From: Kordiimonas laminariae
GTDB lineage: Bacteria; Pseudomonadota; Alphaproteobacteria; Sphingomonadales; Kordiimonadaceae
NCBI RefSeq assembly: GCF_023008165.1
Contig: NZ_JAKQZA010000008.1
Location: 62,001 to 126,000 of the forward strand
DNA length: 64,000 bases
Reading direction: 5' to 3'
Shown here in pieces: positions 17,268-25,938 of the stretch. Position 1 is the first letter of the stretch. Every line of letters starts with the position of its first letter. A program made the translations under genes and the position numbers. The notes beneath the pieces were generated by a model. That model searched no databases. It was not told where the DNA came from and saw only the letters and a list, made by a program, of their open reading frames with translations.

Positions 17268-18440
17268 ATGCCATACGACGCAGGAACACAGATACCACGC
17301 AGAATAGCGCTATTTTCCGGCAATTATAATTATGTGATGGACGGCGCTGCACGTGCGCTTAATAAACTGGTGGGTTATCTGGAAGAACAGGGCATCGAGG
17401 TTCTTATCTTCGCACCAACCGCAGATAAACCAGCATTTAAGCATAAAGGCACATTGGTTTCGGTACCGTCGTTTGCAATCCCGGGCAGAAGAAGCGAATA
17501 CCGTATCAGCCCGTACCTACCGAAAAAGCAGCAAGAAATTCTGGAAAAATTCAATCCAGACATCGTACATCTTTCTGCACCAGATTTGCTTGGGCAATCG
17601 GCCCTGCGCTGGGCCCGGAAAAACAAGGTACCCGCCGTAGCATCCTTCCATACCCGGTTTGATACATATTTCCGCTATTATCACCTCGGCTGGCTTGAAA
17701 AATATGTAACAGCCTATATGCGCCGTTTTTACCATAAATGTGAGCAGATTTATGTGCCTACAGACGGCATGATAGAATTGCTGAAATCCCAGAATATGGC
17801 GAAAGATATTCGTATCTGGAGCCGGGGAATTGATCGCAATCTCTTTCACTATTCGAAACGCAACGATAAATGGCGCCAGAAAATGGGCCTCTCCGATGAT
17901 AAAGTAACCGTCGCTTTTGTCGGGCGTCTTGTGCTTGAAAAAGGCATAGGGAACTTCGCAGATACACTTAAGGAACTTGAGAAACGCGGCGTGCCACACC
18001 AAGCACTTATTGTTGGCGCAGGGCCTGAACGTGAAACTTTCGAGAAAATGCTGCCGAATGCCGTGTTTACCGGCCACCTGAGCGGTGAAGACCTTTCCAC
18101 CGCTTATGCATGTGCGGATATTTTCTTCAACTCCAGTATCACTGAAACCTTCGGTAATGTTACTCTTGAAGCCATGACCAGTGGCCTGCCGTGTGTGTGT
18201 GCAAATTCCATAGGGAACGCGCACCTGGTAAAAGACGGCGAAAATGGCTTTCTGGTGGAGTACGGCGACATCCAGGGATATGCGGATAAAATCGCTATTC
18301 TGATTGAAGATAGAGATCTTCACGCTCGCATGCGGGAAGATGGTATTGAGAAAAGCCGTTCCTTCACATGGGATATTATTCTCGGTGAAGTGATCGGGCA
18401 TTATCAGCATGTGATGAAAACCTTTAAGGTTTCTGTGTAA
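17268..18440 (+). CDS. GT4-family glycosyltransferase (GT-B fold), possibly glycolipid-forming
   Basis: The 390-aa product is a retaining glycosyltransferase. The N-terminal half has the acceptor domain with GNYNYVMDGAARALN (glycine-rich loop) and SFHTRFDTYFRYYH. The C-terminal half has the sugar-nucleotide domain with VAFVGRLVLEKGI and the EX7E motif in ETFGNVTLEAMTSGLP. Its nearest well-known relatives by eye are the MgtA/PimB-like enzymes that mannosylate or glucosylate lipid or phenolic acceptors. It acts at the cytoplasmic face. The next gene (82 bases on) is a flippase-like membrane protein, which supports a glycolipid role. An unusually long leader precedes it. Confidence 0.85.
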   Translation: MPYDAGTQIPRRIALFSGNYNYVMDGAARALNKLVGYLEEQGIEVLIFAPTADKPAFKHKGTLVSVPSFAIPGRRSEYRISPYLPKKQQEILEKFNPDIVHLSAPDLLGQSALRWARKNKVPAVASFHTRFDTYFRYYHLGWLEKYVTAYMRRFYHKCEQIYVPTDGMIELLKSQNMAKDIRIWSRGIDRNLFHYSKRNDKWRQKMGLSDDKVTVAFVGRLVLEKGIGNFADTLKELEKRGVPHQALIVGAGPERETFEKMLPNAVFTGHLSGEDLSTAYACADIFFNSSITETFGNVTLEAMTSGLPCVCANSIGNAHLVKDGENGFLVEYGDIQGYADKIAILIEDRDLHARMREDGIEKSRSFTWDIILGEVIGHYQHVMKTFKVSV

Positions 18441-18521
18441 TTATCCATCAAGTTGACATGAGCTTATGAAACAAGGCCTTATGTCTTGGGGTAAGTACAA
18501 TTAAGCGGGCACACATCCTAT

Positions 18522-19469
18522 ATGGCTAAATTCTTCGATGTATCAAAATTAAAAGATTTGATGCAAAACCCGCTGGTGAAGTTATTCCTGCGCGCCATTC
18601 AACTTTTAGCCGTGCTTGCAGTGCTATATTATATGCTCGATAAGCTAGGGGAAATTGGCTGGGATGATGTTTGGCAATCTCTCCCAACCACGCCGTGGTT
18701 TTATATCATGTTCCTCGCTATGTATTTTGCCCTGCCTATTGGGGAATGGCTTGTATATCAGGAAATATGGGGCAAAGCCGTAAAAGACCGATTCGATGTC
18801 TTCTTGCGAGCACGTATTTATAATCTGGCTATTGTAAGCTATGCTGGCGAGGCCTTCATCGCGCTTTGGGCACACCAAAACCTCGCAAAAAAAGGCCGGG
18901 TGGCAGTGTCTGCCGTAAAGGACAGCAATATCCTTTCAGCCCTCGCATCCAACAGTTTTACAGTGATGTTGCTCGCAGCTTTTTTCCTGACCGGGCAGCT
19001 CGAAGTACTAACGGATGCAGACCCGGATTACGGATATTATATCGGCTTATCGGTGGCTGTTGGTTTATTCCTTGTACCTATCGTACTGCGCTATCACGCC
19101 CGTATCCTCGGCCTGCCGCCTGAGAAAGCAAAGCGGGTATTTTTCATTCATCTCTGCCGGCTAGTTGCCATTCTCCTACTGCAGGCAGGCCAGTGGGCCG
19201 TAGTATTCCCAGATGTCCCTTTTGATACGTGGATATTACTGTTGACCGCACAGATGGTGTTAACCCGTGTACCGTTCCTTCCCAACACTGATTTGTTGTT
19301 CGCGGGGCTTGGTATCACTCTAATGCATTATGTGGATGGTCCTGCAGCAGCTGTTGCAGGCATGTTCCTCGCTGCAGGTGCTTTGAACCAAATCCTTAAT
19401 CTTGTGTTCTTCATTATCACCAGCTTCACTCAGAAACGCGCAATTCCCCTTGAAACCCAGAGCGCATAA
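18522..19469 (+). CDS. Lysylphosphatidylglycerol-synthase-TM-like (flippase-like) membrane protein
   Basis: The 315-aa product has about eight predicted membrane helices and resembles the LPG_synthase_TM/UPF0104 domain that flips or houses lipid substrates in MprF-like proteins, without the catalytic GNAT-like domain. The N-terminal FLRAIQLLAVLAVLYYML and the P-F-L-P-N segment near residue 265 fit this group, although the match is moderate. It follows the GT4 gene on the same strand, so it may move the glycosylated lipid across the inner membrane. The start ATG at 18522 is preceded by no strong ribosome site. Confidence 0.6.
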   Translation: MAKFFDVSKLKDLMQNPLVKLFLRAIQLLAVLAVLYYMLDKLGEIGWDDVWQSLPTTPWFYIMFLAMYFALPIGEWLVYQEIWGKAVKDRFDVFLRARIYNLAIVSYAGEAFIALWAHQNLAKKGRVAVSAVKDSNILSALASNSFTVMLLAAFFLTGQLEVLTDADPDYGYYIGLSVAVGLFLVPIVLRYHARILGLPPEKAKRVFFIHLCRLVAILLLQAGQWAVVFPDVPFDTWILLLTAQMVLTRVPFLPNTDLLFAGLGITLMHYVDGPAAAVAGMFLAAGALNQILNLVFFIITSFTQKRAIPLETQSA

Positions 19470-19520
19470 GCGTATCTGGAACCTCATATGCTGAAGCTTC
19501 TGCGCGACTGAGGAAAAAAA

Positions 19521-20297
19521 ATGATTGATATAAAAACAAACCGTGAGCTTTTCATTGCAAAAGCCGCAGCGTGGCAGAAGGCAGACCCGCTCTTCACCGT
19601 GAAAGATATTATGGGCGCCACCGCCGTATTCAGCGGTAGCTCAACAGATACATTCAACGTGCTTGCCTTGGAGCCAAATGCCAAGCGTTCAACCGTTGAA
19701 ACTGTTGATCATGCCCGCCGCTCTGTATTTGGTGCAGACAACCGCTTTGCTATCTGGAGCTGGGAAGAAGGCCAACTTGATGACCTGACACCGTTATTGG
19801 GGGCCGCAGAAGAAAACCTGGTGATGTCTGCAACCCTTGAAAGCCGAGTACCACAAAAACCAAAAATAGCACTCACTGTAGCTCACGCTACATCCAGCGC
19901 TCATCTTGCCGCAGCAGGCACTGTTCTCGCTGAAATCTTCGGTGAAAATGAAGAAGGTTTTATGGTACAGTCTATCTATATGGCACAGGAAGAAGCAGCA
20001 GTTAAAAACCTGCCGCTTCAGTATCTGGTTGCCTATGAAGATGGCGGTCCTGTTGCCACTGGCAGTTTCCTGCTCACGGGTGACACGGCTTCTATCTTTG
20101 ATGTAGCAGTACGCCCTTCCCTTCAGGGTAAAGGTATTGGTTCGGCCATGTTTGAAGCCGTGTTTGATGCAGCAACAGAGGCTGGAGCCAAAAACTTCAC
20201 CTTGCAGGCGACAGCAGACGGCGCAGGTATCTACGAACGGGCAGGGTTTAAAAAGCTTGGTAGCTGTTGGTGTCTGGACTTTGCTGAACCCCAGTAA
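19521..20297 (+). CDS. GNAT family N-acetyltransferase
   Basis: The 258-aa product has a C-terminal GNAT domain (about 125-255). The acetyl-CoA-binding motif A reads VRPSLQGKGIGSAMFE, and the final strand region IYERAGFKKLGSCWCL is typical. The N-terminal 120 residues look like a degenerate second GNAT-like half. The substrate is unknown. GAGGAAAAAAA precedes the ATG at 19521. It follows the flippase-like gene by 51 bases on the same strand and may be part of that transcript. Confidence 0.85.
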   Translation: MIDIKTNRELFIAKAAAWQKADPLFTVKDIMGATAVFSGSSTDTFNVLALEPNAKRSTVETVDHARRSVFGADNRFAIWSWEEGQLDDLTPLLGAAEENLVMSATLESRVPQKPKIALTVAHATSSAHLAAAGTVLAEIFGENEEGFMVQSIYMAQEEAAVKNLPLQYLVAYEDGGPVATGSFLLTGDTASIFDVAVRPSLQGKGIGSAMFEAVFDAATEAGAKNFTLQATADGAGIYERAGFKKLGSCWCLDFAEPQ

Positions 20298-20370
20298 ACA
20301 ACCCTGAACACTTCTTTAAGAAATTTCAGCTACCTTAAATATGGTTAAATTATTTTAAGGGACCTGATTT

Positions 20371-20892
20371 TTGCTGAATATCTCAAATCAACAGGTCGCC
20401 TCAAACACTCGATTTGGGGCGCAAACCCTATATCGCGGTGAAGAAATTCTCGGTAAAAATCGTGCTGCTGATTTCTTTTACAACCACTGGCATGCTCTCA
20501 GAAATCAGGGCCTAAGACCTTCAAGAGAAGATATCAAACCCAGAAACATGACCCGATTTCTGGACCGCGTTGTATTGATGGATGTAGTTCCTCAGGAGCC
20601 AGATAGCTTTCAGCTGCTGGTGAAACTGATCGGCGGGCACGTTGCTTCCTACTATGGGGAGATTGGCGGCAAGTTCATTGAAAGCATGTCCAATAAAAAC
20701 GCGGTAAAGCGTATTTACCGCACCTCAGGCTTAGTGATTGAAGAAAAACAGCCCATTCTTGGTGTTACGCCAGGTTTTTGTGAGGACCGTCTGTTTATGG
20801 AAGCTCACGCAATATATTCACCTCTGTTTGATGAAAATATGGATGTCATCAAAATACTTGTTTGTGTGGATGTAAAATCAATGAATGTTTGA
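20371..20892 (+). CDS. PAS_5-type (PF07310-like) PAS domain protein
   Basis: The 173-aa product resembles the stand-alone PAS_5 proteins that are abundant in alphaproteobacteria. The hallmarks seen are LRPSREDIKPRNMTRFLDRVVLMDVV, LVKLIGGHVASYYG and a final strand pair. The family senses small ligands, but no partner domain is present, so its output is unknown. It starts with TTG at 20371, with AAGGGA eight bases upstream; no ATG or GTG fits better before the conserved region. It is separated from the guanine deaminase gene by 213 bases containing hairpin and dyad elements. Confidence 0.72.
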   Translation: MLNISNQQVASNTRFGAQTLYRGEEILGKNRAADFFYNHWHALRNQGLRPSREDIKPRNMTRFLDRVVLMDVVPQEPDSFQLLVKLIGGHVASYYGEIGGKFIESMSNKNAVKRIYRTSGLVIEEKQPILGVTPGFCEDRLFMEAHAIYSPLFDENMDVIKILVCVDVKSMNV

Positions 20893-20971
20893 TTCTGCTA
20901 TCAAGTTTATGATTTTCAAATGGATTTATGAATACGTTCATCAGGCTTGCATAAATGCGTAAATATTTGAT

Positions 20972-20985
20972 TGACCAAATAGTCA
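20972..20985. promoter_or_regulatory. Dyad TGAC-N6-GTCA upstream of guanine deaminase
   Basis: TGAC (20972-20975) and GTCA (20982-20985) flank CAAATA, about 120 bases before the guanine deaminase start. It could be an operator for a purine-responsive regulator. It does not match the inverted repeat near uraH/gntR, so a different regulator would be needed. Confidence 0.3.
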
Positions 20986-21005
20986 GGAATGCAGTAATTT
21001 AATCA

Positions 21006-21045
21006 AAAGCAGCGCCAAATCTGTGCTCAGGTTTCGCGCTGCTTT
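21006..21045 (+). terminator. Strong hairpin between PAS_5 gene and guaD
   Basis: AAAGCAGCGC (21006-21015) pairs perfectly with GCGCTGCTTT (21036-21045) around a 20-base loop. It may end the PAS_5 transcript, or lie in the leader of guaD, since no consensus promoter is evident between it and the start codon. Confidence 0.5.
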
Positions 21046-21105
21046 GTCGTGTCTGGCCCAAGTTTCACAGGCACAATGTGTATTTTAGAGCAGGAAGGAA
21101 ACCCC

Positions 21106-22404
21106 GTGGCTCTTAAAGCGTATAAAGCTTCTGTTTTTCACATGACCGCTGACCCAAGCGTGGTCGGTATCGATAACGCACACGAATATTTCGAAGATGG
21201 TATGCTCCTTGTTAAAGATGGCATCACCGTGCGTGCTGGCCACCGAGCGGATATTGAGAAAACACTTCCTGAAGGTACAGAGATTATTGACCACTCTGGC
21301 AATATGATTGTGCCCGGCTTTATTGATACCCACATCCATTTCCCCCAGCTTGATATGATCGCCTCTTTTGGTGAACAGCTTCTTGATTGGCTTGAGAAAT
21401 ACACATTCCCGGAAGAAGCAAAGTTTGCCGATATTGAACACGCAGAAGAGTGTGCGGATTTCTTCGTAAACGAACTACTAAAGAACGGCACCACAACAGC
21501 GCTTGTTTACGGCACCGTGCATAAGAAATCTGCTGACGCGCTGTTTGCAGAAGCTTATAAGCGCAATATGCGCATTGTGGCTGGTAAGGCACTTATGGAC
21601 CGTAATGTGCCGGAAAGCGTGCGCGACACCGCTGAATCTGGTGACAGAGACAGCCGCGATCTTATCAAAAAGTGGCACGGTAAAGGCCGTCTTGGCTACG
21701 CGGTAACGCCGCGCTTTGCGCCAGCTTGCTCCGATGACCAGATGGAACGCGCCGGCAAACTGCTTGCTGAATATCCAGATGTATTGATGCACACCCACCT
21801 TTCAGAAAATGTTTCTGAAATCGAATGGGTGAAAGAACTGTACCCTGACTGTAATGGATACTTGGATGCCTACGCAAAATTTGGCCTGCTCACAAACCAA
21901 TCTGTGTTCGCCCACTGTATTCACTTGGAAGCAGAAGAATGCCAGCGCATGGCGGAGGCCGATGCCTCCATCAGTTTCTGCGCTACCTCCAACCTGTTTC
22001 TCGGCAGTGGCCTGTTTGATCTGAAACAGGCAGAGAAATACGGTGTAACCGTTGGTATGGGCACAGATGTTGGTGCTGGTACCAGTTTCTCTCTCCTGCA
22101 GACTATGAACGAAGCCTACAAGGTATGCCACCTGAAGGGGGAAAAGCTTACACCATTCAAGTCCTTCTATCTGGCAACTCTTGGCGGTGCGGAAGCACTG
22201 AATATGGCCGATAAAGTGGGCAGCTTTGAAGCGGGCAAAGAAGCTGATTTCCTTGTACTTGATTTTGCAGGCACGCCGCTTCTGGAGCGCCGCCTTAAAA
22301 ACTGTCGTGATCTTCACGAAACGCTGTTTGTACTTTCCATGCTTGGGGATGACCGCACCATTGGTCACGCCTATGTGGCAGGTGAACTGCAGCACACCAA
22401 ATAG
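21106..22404 (+). CDS. guaD: Guanine deaminase
   Basis: The 432-aa product hydrolyses guanine to xanthine and ammonia in the cytoplasm, the entry step of the purine pathway encoded around it. It is a Zn-dependent amidohydrolase: the HxH ligands are in GFIDTHIHFPQLD, with later ligand histidines in MHTHLSENVSEIEWV and FAHCIHLEAEE, and the Asp in GMGTDVGAGTSFSLLQTM, all characteristic of GuaD. I start at GTG 21106 because AAGGA lies six bases upstream and the frame then begins ALKAYKASVFH as usual; upstream in-frame codons back to 21049 have no such site. Length matches the family (about 430-440 aa). Confidence 0.93.
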   Translation: MALKAYKASVFHMTADPSVVGIDNAHEYFEDGMLLVKDGITVRAGHRADIEKTLPEGTEIIDHSGNMIVPGFIDTHIHFPQLDMIASFGEQLLDWLEKYTFPEEAKFADIEHAEECADFFVNELLKNGTTTALVYGTVHKKSADALFAEAYKRNMRIVAGKALMDRNVPESVRDTAESGDRDSRDLIKKWHGKGRLGYAVTPRFAPACSDDQMERAGKLLAEYPDVLMHTHLSENVSEIEWVKELYPDCNGYLDAYAKFGLLTNQSVFAHCIHLEAEECQRMAEADASISFCATSNLFLGSGLFDLKQAEKYGVTVGMGTDVGAGTSFSLLQTMNEAYKVCHLKGEKLTPFKSFYLATLGGAEALNMADKVGSFEAGKEADFLVLDFAGTPLLERRLKNCRDLHETLFVLSMLGDDRTIGHAYVAGELQHTK

Positions 22405-22424
22405 AGCAAGCTAGGCGGCAGGGT

Positions 22425-23270
22425 TTAACTTTGCTGCCGCTTTCCGCCAAGAAGCGAAAGCGCAATGCCGCCAAGCACAAGGACGGCCGCAATGGTGAAA
22501 TCCAGCGTCCACACCTCACCAATAAAGGCGATACCGCCAAGCATGGCGATAAGTGGCACAGTAAGCTGCACAATCGCCGCCACACTGGTATCAAGTTCCG
22601 GTAACACCCGGTACCACACCACATAACCCAGCCCTGATGTGATAATGCCGGATATAGCGGCAAGCACGGCCCCCTCCATTGCAATAGCGCCCGCATTTGA
22701 AGATAGCCACACAATAAGAGCAACCGGGACTGTCCACACAAAGCTAGCTGTGGTGGCAATAAGAGCATTCTCGGCCTTTTGCCCTGCGAGCGAATAAAGC
22801 CCCCAGCCAATACCTGCAAGTACCATCAACCCAGCGCCAAACAGGTTCAAGCCTCCAGTATCAGGGTTAATCACATAAACCAGCCCTGCCATACCGATAA
22901 CCGCCCCCAGCCACTGCAACACACGCGGGCTACTGCCCTTCATAATAGCGCCGACAAACATAGTGATCTGCACAGTGCCAAACAAAAGGAGCGCCCCAAA
23001 GCCGGCTTCTAAAACCAGATAAGCAAAGGTGAAGCCGACACCATACAGCGCTAACCCACCCACGGACATGGCATTAAACTTGAACGTTGTAAGGCCCTTA
23101 AAAAGCCCTTTCATCTTCAGAAGCAACAACAGAAACAACGCGCCAGATCCAATCCTAATCAGCAAGAAAGTTTCCGGGTTGATGAGTTCTTCTGCAAGAG
23201 CCAACCGGTTTAGCACCGAATTCGCAGCGAAAAATATCATGGCTAAAGCTGTTAAAAGAATGATACGCAT
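22425..23270 (-). CDS. EamA-family (DMT superfamily) transporter
   Basis: The 281-aa product has ten predicted membrane helices in two EamA repeats, with the second repeat containing GIITSGLGYVVWYRVLPELDTSVAAIVQLTVP, the standard end-of-repeat motif. DMT carriers of this type export or exchange metabolites such as amino acids; some handle purines, but nothing in the sequence proves this. Its position between guaD and allA makes purine or ureide transport a guess. The start may be ATG 23270 or GTG 23294; neither has a clear ribosome site. It is convergent with guaD (20-base gap). Confidence 0.85.
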   Translation of the reverse strand: MRIILLTALAMIFFAANSVLNRLALAEELINPETFLLIRIGSGALFLLLLLKMKGLFKGLTTFKFNAMSVGGLALYGVGFTFAYLVLEAGFGALLLFGTVQITMFVGAIMKGSSPRVLQWLGAVIGMAGLVYVINPDTGGLNLFGAGLMVLAGIGWGLYSLAGQKAENALIATTASFVWTVPVALIVWLSSNAGAIAMEGAVLAAISGIITSGLGYVVWYRVLPELDTSVAAIVQLTVPLIAMLGGIAFIGEVWTLDFTIAAVLVLGGIALSLLGGKRQQS

Positions 23271-23332
23271 AAGGTGTGGTGTAGCACGGATCACGAAAGC
23301 GAAGACTAAATTCTTTGTGTAGGAGCCATCCG

Positions 23333-23668
23333 ATGGGTTTATGGAATAATGCTGATAAAATTAAAGCCCGCGAGATATACAAAACTTTCACGGACGCATA
23401 TGAGAGTGAAGATTGGGTGACTTACACACAGCAGATAAAAATTATCCGATCTAAATATATCCCTGAATTTGGAAAGTTGTCATCTACAGCAGATCACATC
23501 TACGCAATCGATAGCGAAGTTGATTGCTACCCTACAGGCCCAGAAAGACAGCACTGGAACAAACAAGCCTTACAAAAATTAGATGCTGAACTCTATGAAA
23601 TATTCAAGGACAGTTTTCACCAGCTATGGGAACAACGCGCTGAACTAAAAAAGATTATAGGCTTATAG
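23333..23668 (+). CDS. Hypothetical protein, 111 aa
   Basis: This small soluble protein is not recognised. It is rich in charged residues, with predicted helices and a WVTYTQQIKIIRSKY segment. The start ATG at 23333 has AGGAG seven bases upstream. Its last 14 bases overlap the end of the convergent allA gene, which is unusual for a chance frame and its good ribosome site supports that it is real. No signal peptide or membrane segment is seen. Confidence 0.55.
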   Translation: MGLWNNADKIKAREIYKTFTDAYESEDWVTYTQQIKIIRSKYIPEFGKLSSTADHIYAIDSEVDCYPTGPERQHWNKQALQKLDAELYEIFKDSFHQLWEQRAELKKIIGL

Positions 23669-24152
23669 TCACCTGTTCATCGTGGGTCAGTTCGTGTTCC
23701 ACACAGTTATCGCCTTTGCCTTTCCGGTCTATCACCAAAAAATCGCTCTGGCTATTCAGCGCCAATGAAAAATGATGCCATGTGCCCGCGTGGTAATTCA
23801 CGCCCTGATCAGCGCTTGCAAGAAACACACGCAGCTTCTCTGCTTTAAATTCACCCTTTTCGGCAACCACAACCAGATAAGGCTGATCGCCCATAGGAAT
23901 AAAGGCTTGGGAGGACAGTGGGTGATATTCCATCAGCTTTACAATAATGGGCTGCGGCAAGGGTTTGGTGCGGAAGATATTCACGCACACACTGCCCTCT
24001 TCTGCTGAAACGTTCACATCCGCCAAATTATGGAAACGGGTGGTGTTCCCGTAATTGATGGAAAACTGCTCTGCTCCCGCTGATGCTTCAATCACATCGC
24101 CAAACGGTGCAAATGCTTCTGCGGTAAGTGGTTCTGCTTTGATGGTACGCAT
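23655..24152 (-). CDS. allA: Ureidoglycolate lyase
   Basis: The 165-aa product converts ureidoglycolate to glyoxylate and urea, the last step of allantoate use. AllA family signatures are visible: MEYHPLSSQAFIPMG, the metal/substrate cupin histidines in NYHAGTWHHFSLAL, and DFLVIDRKGKGDNCVEHEL. The ATG at 24152 overlaps the TGA of puuD by one base (TGATG), so the two are translationally coupled in the order puuD-allA. Length matches E. coli AllA (160 aa). Confidence 0.93.
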   Translation of the reverse strand: MRTIKAEPLTAEAFAPFGDVIEASAGAEQFSINYGNTTRFHNLADVNVSAEEGSVCVNIFRTKPLPQPIIVKLMEYHPLSSQAFIPMGDQPYLVVVAEKGEFKAEKLRVFLASADQGVNYHAGTWHHFSLALNSQSDFLVIDRKGKGDNCVEHELTHDEQVTISL

Positions 24153-25351
24153 CAATCATCCACCTTCATACCGTTTTCGATCCACTTACCTAGAATAGCA
24201 CGTTCTTCATCTGTCATACCGGTTTCGTTACCAAGCGGCATAATATCTGATTTCACGGCTTGTTCCATAATGCGCGGGCCGTGCTGGATGATAAATTGTG
24301 GTTTATCAAACATCACACCACCTGGTGCTTCTTCAAAAGATTCGTGGCTTGGATTTGCAGCATGGCAACTAGCACAGTGTTTTGTCACCAGCGTTTGCAC
24401 CTGGTTGAATGAGGCCTCAACACCCTTAGAAAGGGCCTTTCTTTCACGGGCTTCCATATCGCTTGCAAACATCATAAGGAGAATAAACACGCCACCAGCC
24501 GCAAACGGAAGCGCATAATTGGTCTGCCCTCTGTGCTTCAGGTTAAAGAAATGACGAATAAGCACACCGACAATCGCGAGCCCCGCAAGGATCACCCAAT
24601 TATACGGGTTTGAAAATGTCATCGGATAATGGTTGCTCACCATCATCAAAAGCACAGGCAGGGTCATATAGTTGTTATGGAGAGAACGCTGCTTACCGAT
24701 CTGGCCAAGGCGCGGGTCTGGGCTTTCACCTGCAATCAAGGAAGCAACCACCTTCTTCTGATTGGGGATAATCACCATAAACACATTAAAGGCCATGGCG
24801 GAGCCAACAATCACCCCAACATGAAGGTATGCCGCACGGTCAGAGAAAACTTGCGTGAGGCCATACGCTGCCGCTGTCAGCAGGCTGAACCAGATGATAC
24901 CCAGCAACTTGTTATTCTGCCCGATAGGGCTGCGACAAAGGCCGTCATAGACCACCCAGCCACCTACGATAGAAGCGAGGCTGATAACAATTGCCTGCCA
25001 CTGGCTAAGCACCATTTTGCTGTTATCAATAAGGAAGAGTTCAGCGCCATAATAATAAATCACAGCGAGCAGCGCAAAACCGCTCATCCAGGTGAAATAG
25101 GCTTCCCACTTAAACCAGTGGAGGTTATCAGGCATCTGTTCAGGCGCTACAGCATACTTCTGTTTGTGGTAAAACCCACCACCATGCACAGACCACAGTT
25201 CCCCAGACATACCCTTCTTGGGTTCTTTGGGGTCTTCAAGGTTGTTATCAAGCCATACGAAATAAAAGGATGAACCGATCCACGCGATACCGGTGATAAC
25301 ATGCAACCAGCGAATGGCCATGTTTAACCAAGGGGCTATATCAAGCTCCAT
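24152..25351 (-). CDS. puuD: Membrane-bound urate oxidase with cytochrome c domain
   Basis: The 399-aa product is the PuuD type of urate hydroxylase: an eight-helix membrane domain (about 1-305) fused to a C-terminal c-type cytochrome domain with a CxxCH motif (HCASCHAANPSH) and a distal Met (SDIMPLGNETGMT). It oxidises urate to 5-hydroxyisourate and passes electrons to the respiratory chain instead of making H2O2 like uricase. N-terminal histidines in AIRWLHVITGIAWIG and SVHGGGFYH fit the family. GGGAGAG precedes the ATG at 25351. It heads the puuD-allA operon. Confidence 0.93.
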   Translation of the reverse strand: MELDIAPWLNMAIRWLHVITGIAWIGSSFYFVWLDNNLEDPKEPKKGMSGELWSVHGGGFYHKQKYAVAPEQMPDNLHWFKWEAYFTWMSGFALLAVIYYYGAELFLIDNSKMVLSQWQAIVISLASIVGGWVVYDGLCRSPIGQNNKLLGIIWFSLLTAAAYGLTQVFSDRAAYLHVGVIVGSAMAFNVFMVIIPNQKKVVASLIAGESPDPRLGQIGKQRSLHNNYMTLPVLLMMVSNHYPMTFSNPYNWVILAGLAIVGVLIRHFFNLKHRGQTNYALPFAAGGVFILLMMFASDMEARERKALSKGVEASFNQVQTLVTKHCASCHAANPSHESFEEAPGGVMFDKPQFIIQHGPRIMEQAVKSDIMPLGNETGMTDEERAILGKWIENGMKVDD

Positions 25352-25938
25352 TATACTCTCCCATCGGCAAAATGCCGTCTCCCGCGCTACCTGTTGTTGG
25401 CTACAGGCTCCTCAAGCGCTTTACTCTATACACAGGCAGATTAAAGCCTGTTTAATTTTGCCAACGCTTTTCCGCTTTGGTCTTTCGTGGGGAATTGTGC
25501 GCAAAAACAAACGCGATACTGGAACATTCATCAACTGCAAGAGCCAGAAAAGGCCAAGACCGGAAAAGGCCAAAAATGGAAAAGGGAGGTGGAAGAGGCA
25601 GGGCGCATTGTCCATACACCACTACGAACCGAGTATTTGAGGAGAATTGGGGGCCTCCTACACACTCAAATGGAAACAATCATTATGCGCTTAACAGCAT
25701 CGCCTAACATACGGAGCTTAGCGTTACTCGAAACTACTCGGAACAAAAATGATCAATGCTTGGGATAGGTTGATCATTTTGCTGCATGCAGCACTATGTT
25801 TGTTTCCGCAGACGTACCCTACCTCTTCTCACCTAGGGGGTTCCATCAGTTGGAAGCCTCTATGTATATCTTTCTCTCATTTATGATAATCCTAATATTT
25901 CTGTATGTTTTTCAAAAAATATTTGATAATAGAAAAAC
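25352..25938. other. 587-bp intergenic region without a convincing gene
   Basis: Between the divergent puuD and LysR genes lies an unusually long gap. Open frames exist (for example 25487-25768 on the plus strand) but have low-complexity composition and no homology I recognise. Visible features are two copies of GAAAAGGCCAA (25547-25557 and 25563-25573, period 16), a strong hairpin at 25746-25780 and an adjoining 12-bp palindrome GCTGCATGCAGC (25781-25792). The puuD and lysR promoters must also be here. Confidence 0.6.
25746..25780. terminator. Perfect 11-bp hairpin, terminator-like, in the puuD/lysR gap
   Basis: AAAATGATCAA (25746-25756) pairs with TTGATCATTTT (25770-25780) around a 13-base loop. 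It has A/T tracts on both sides so it could work in either direction. No flanking gene ends here, so it may end a small RNA. Confidence 0.5.

Noticed and set aside
25293-25768. Overlapping open frames in the puuD/lysR gap
   Set aside because: Low-complexity, Lys/Gly/Arg-biased translations, several competing frames on both strands and no recognisable family; not reported as genes.
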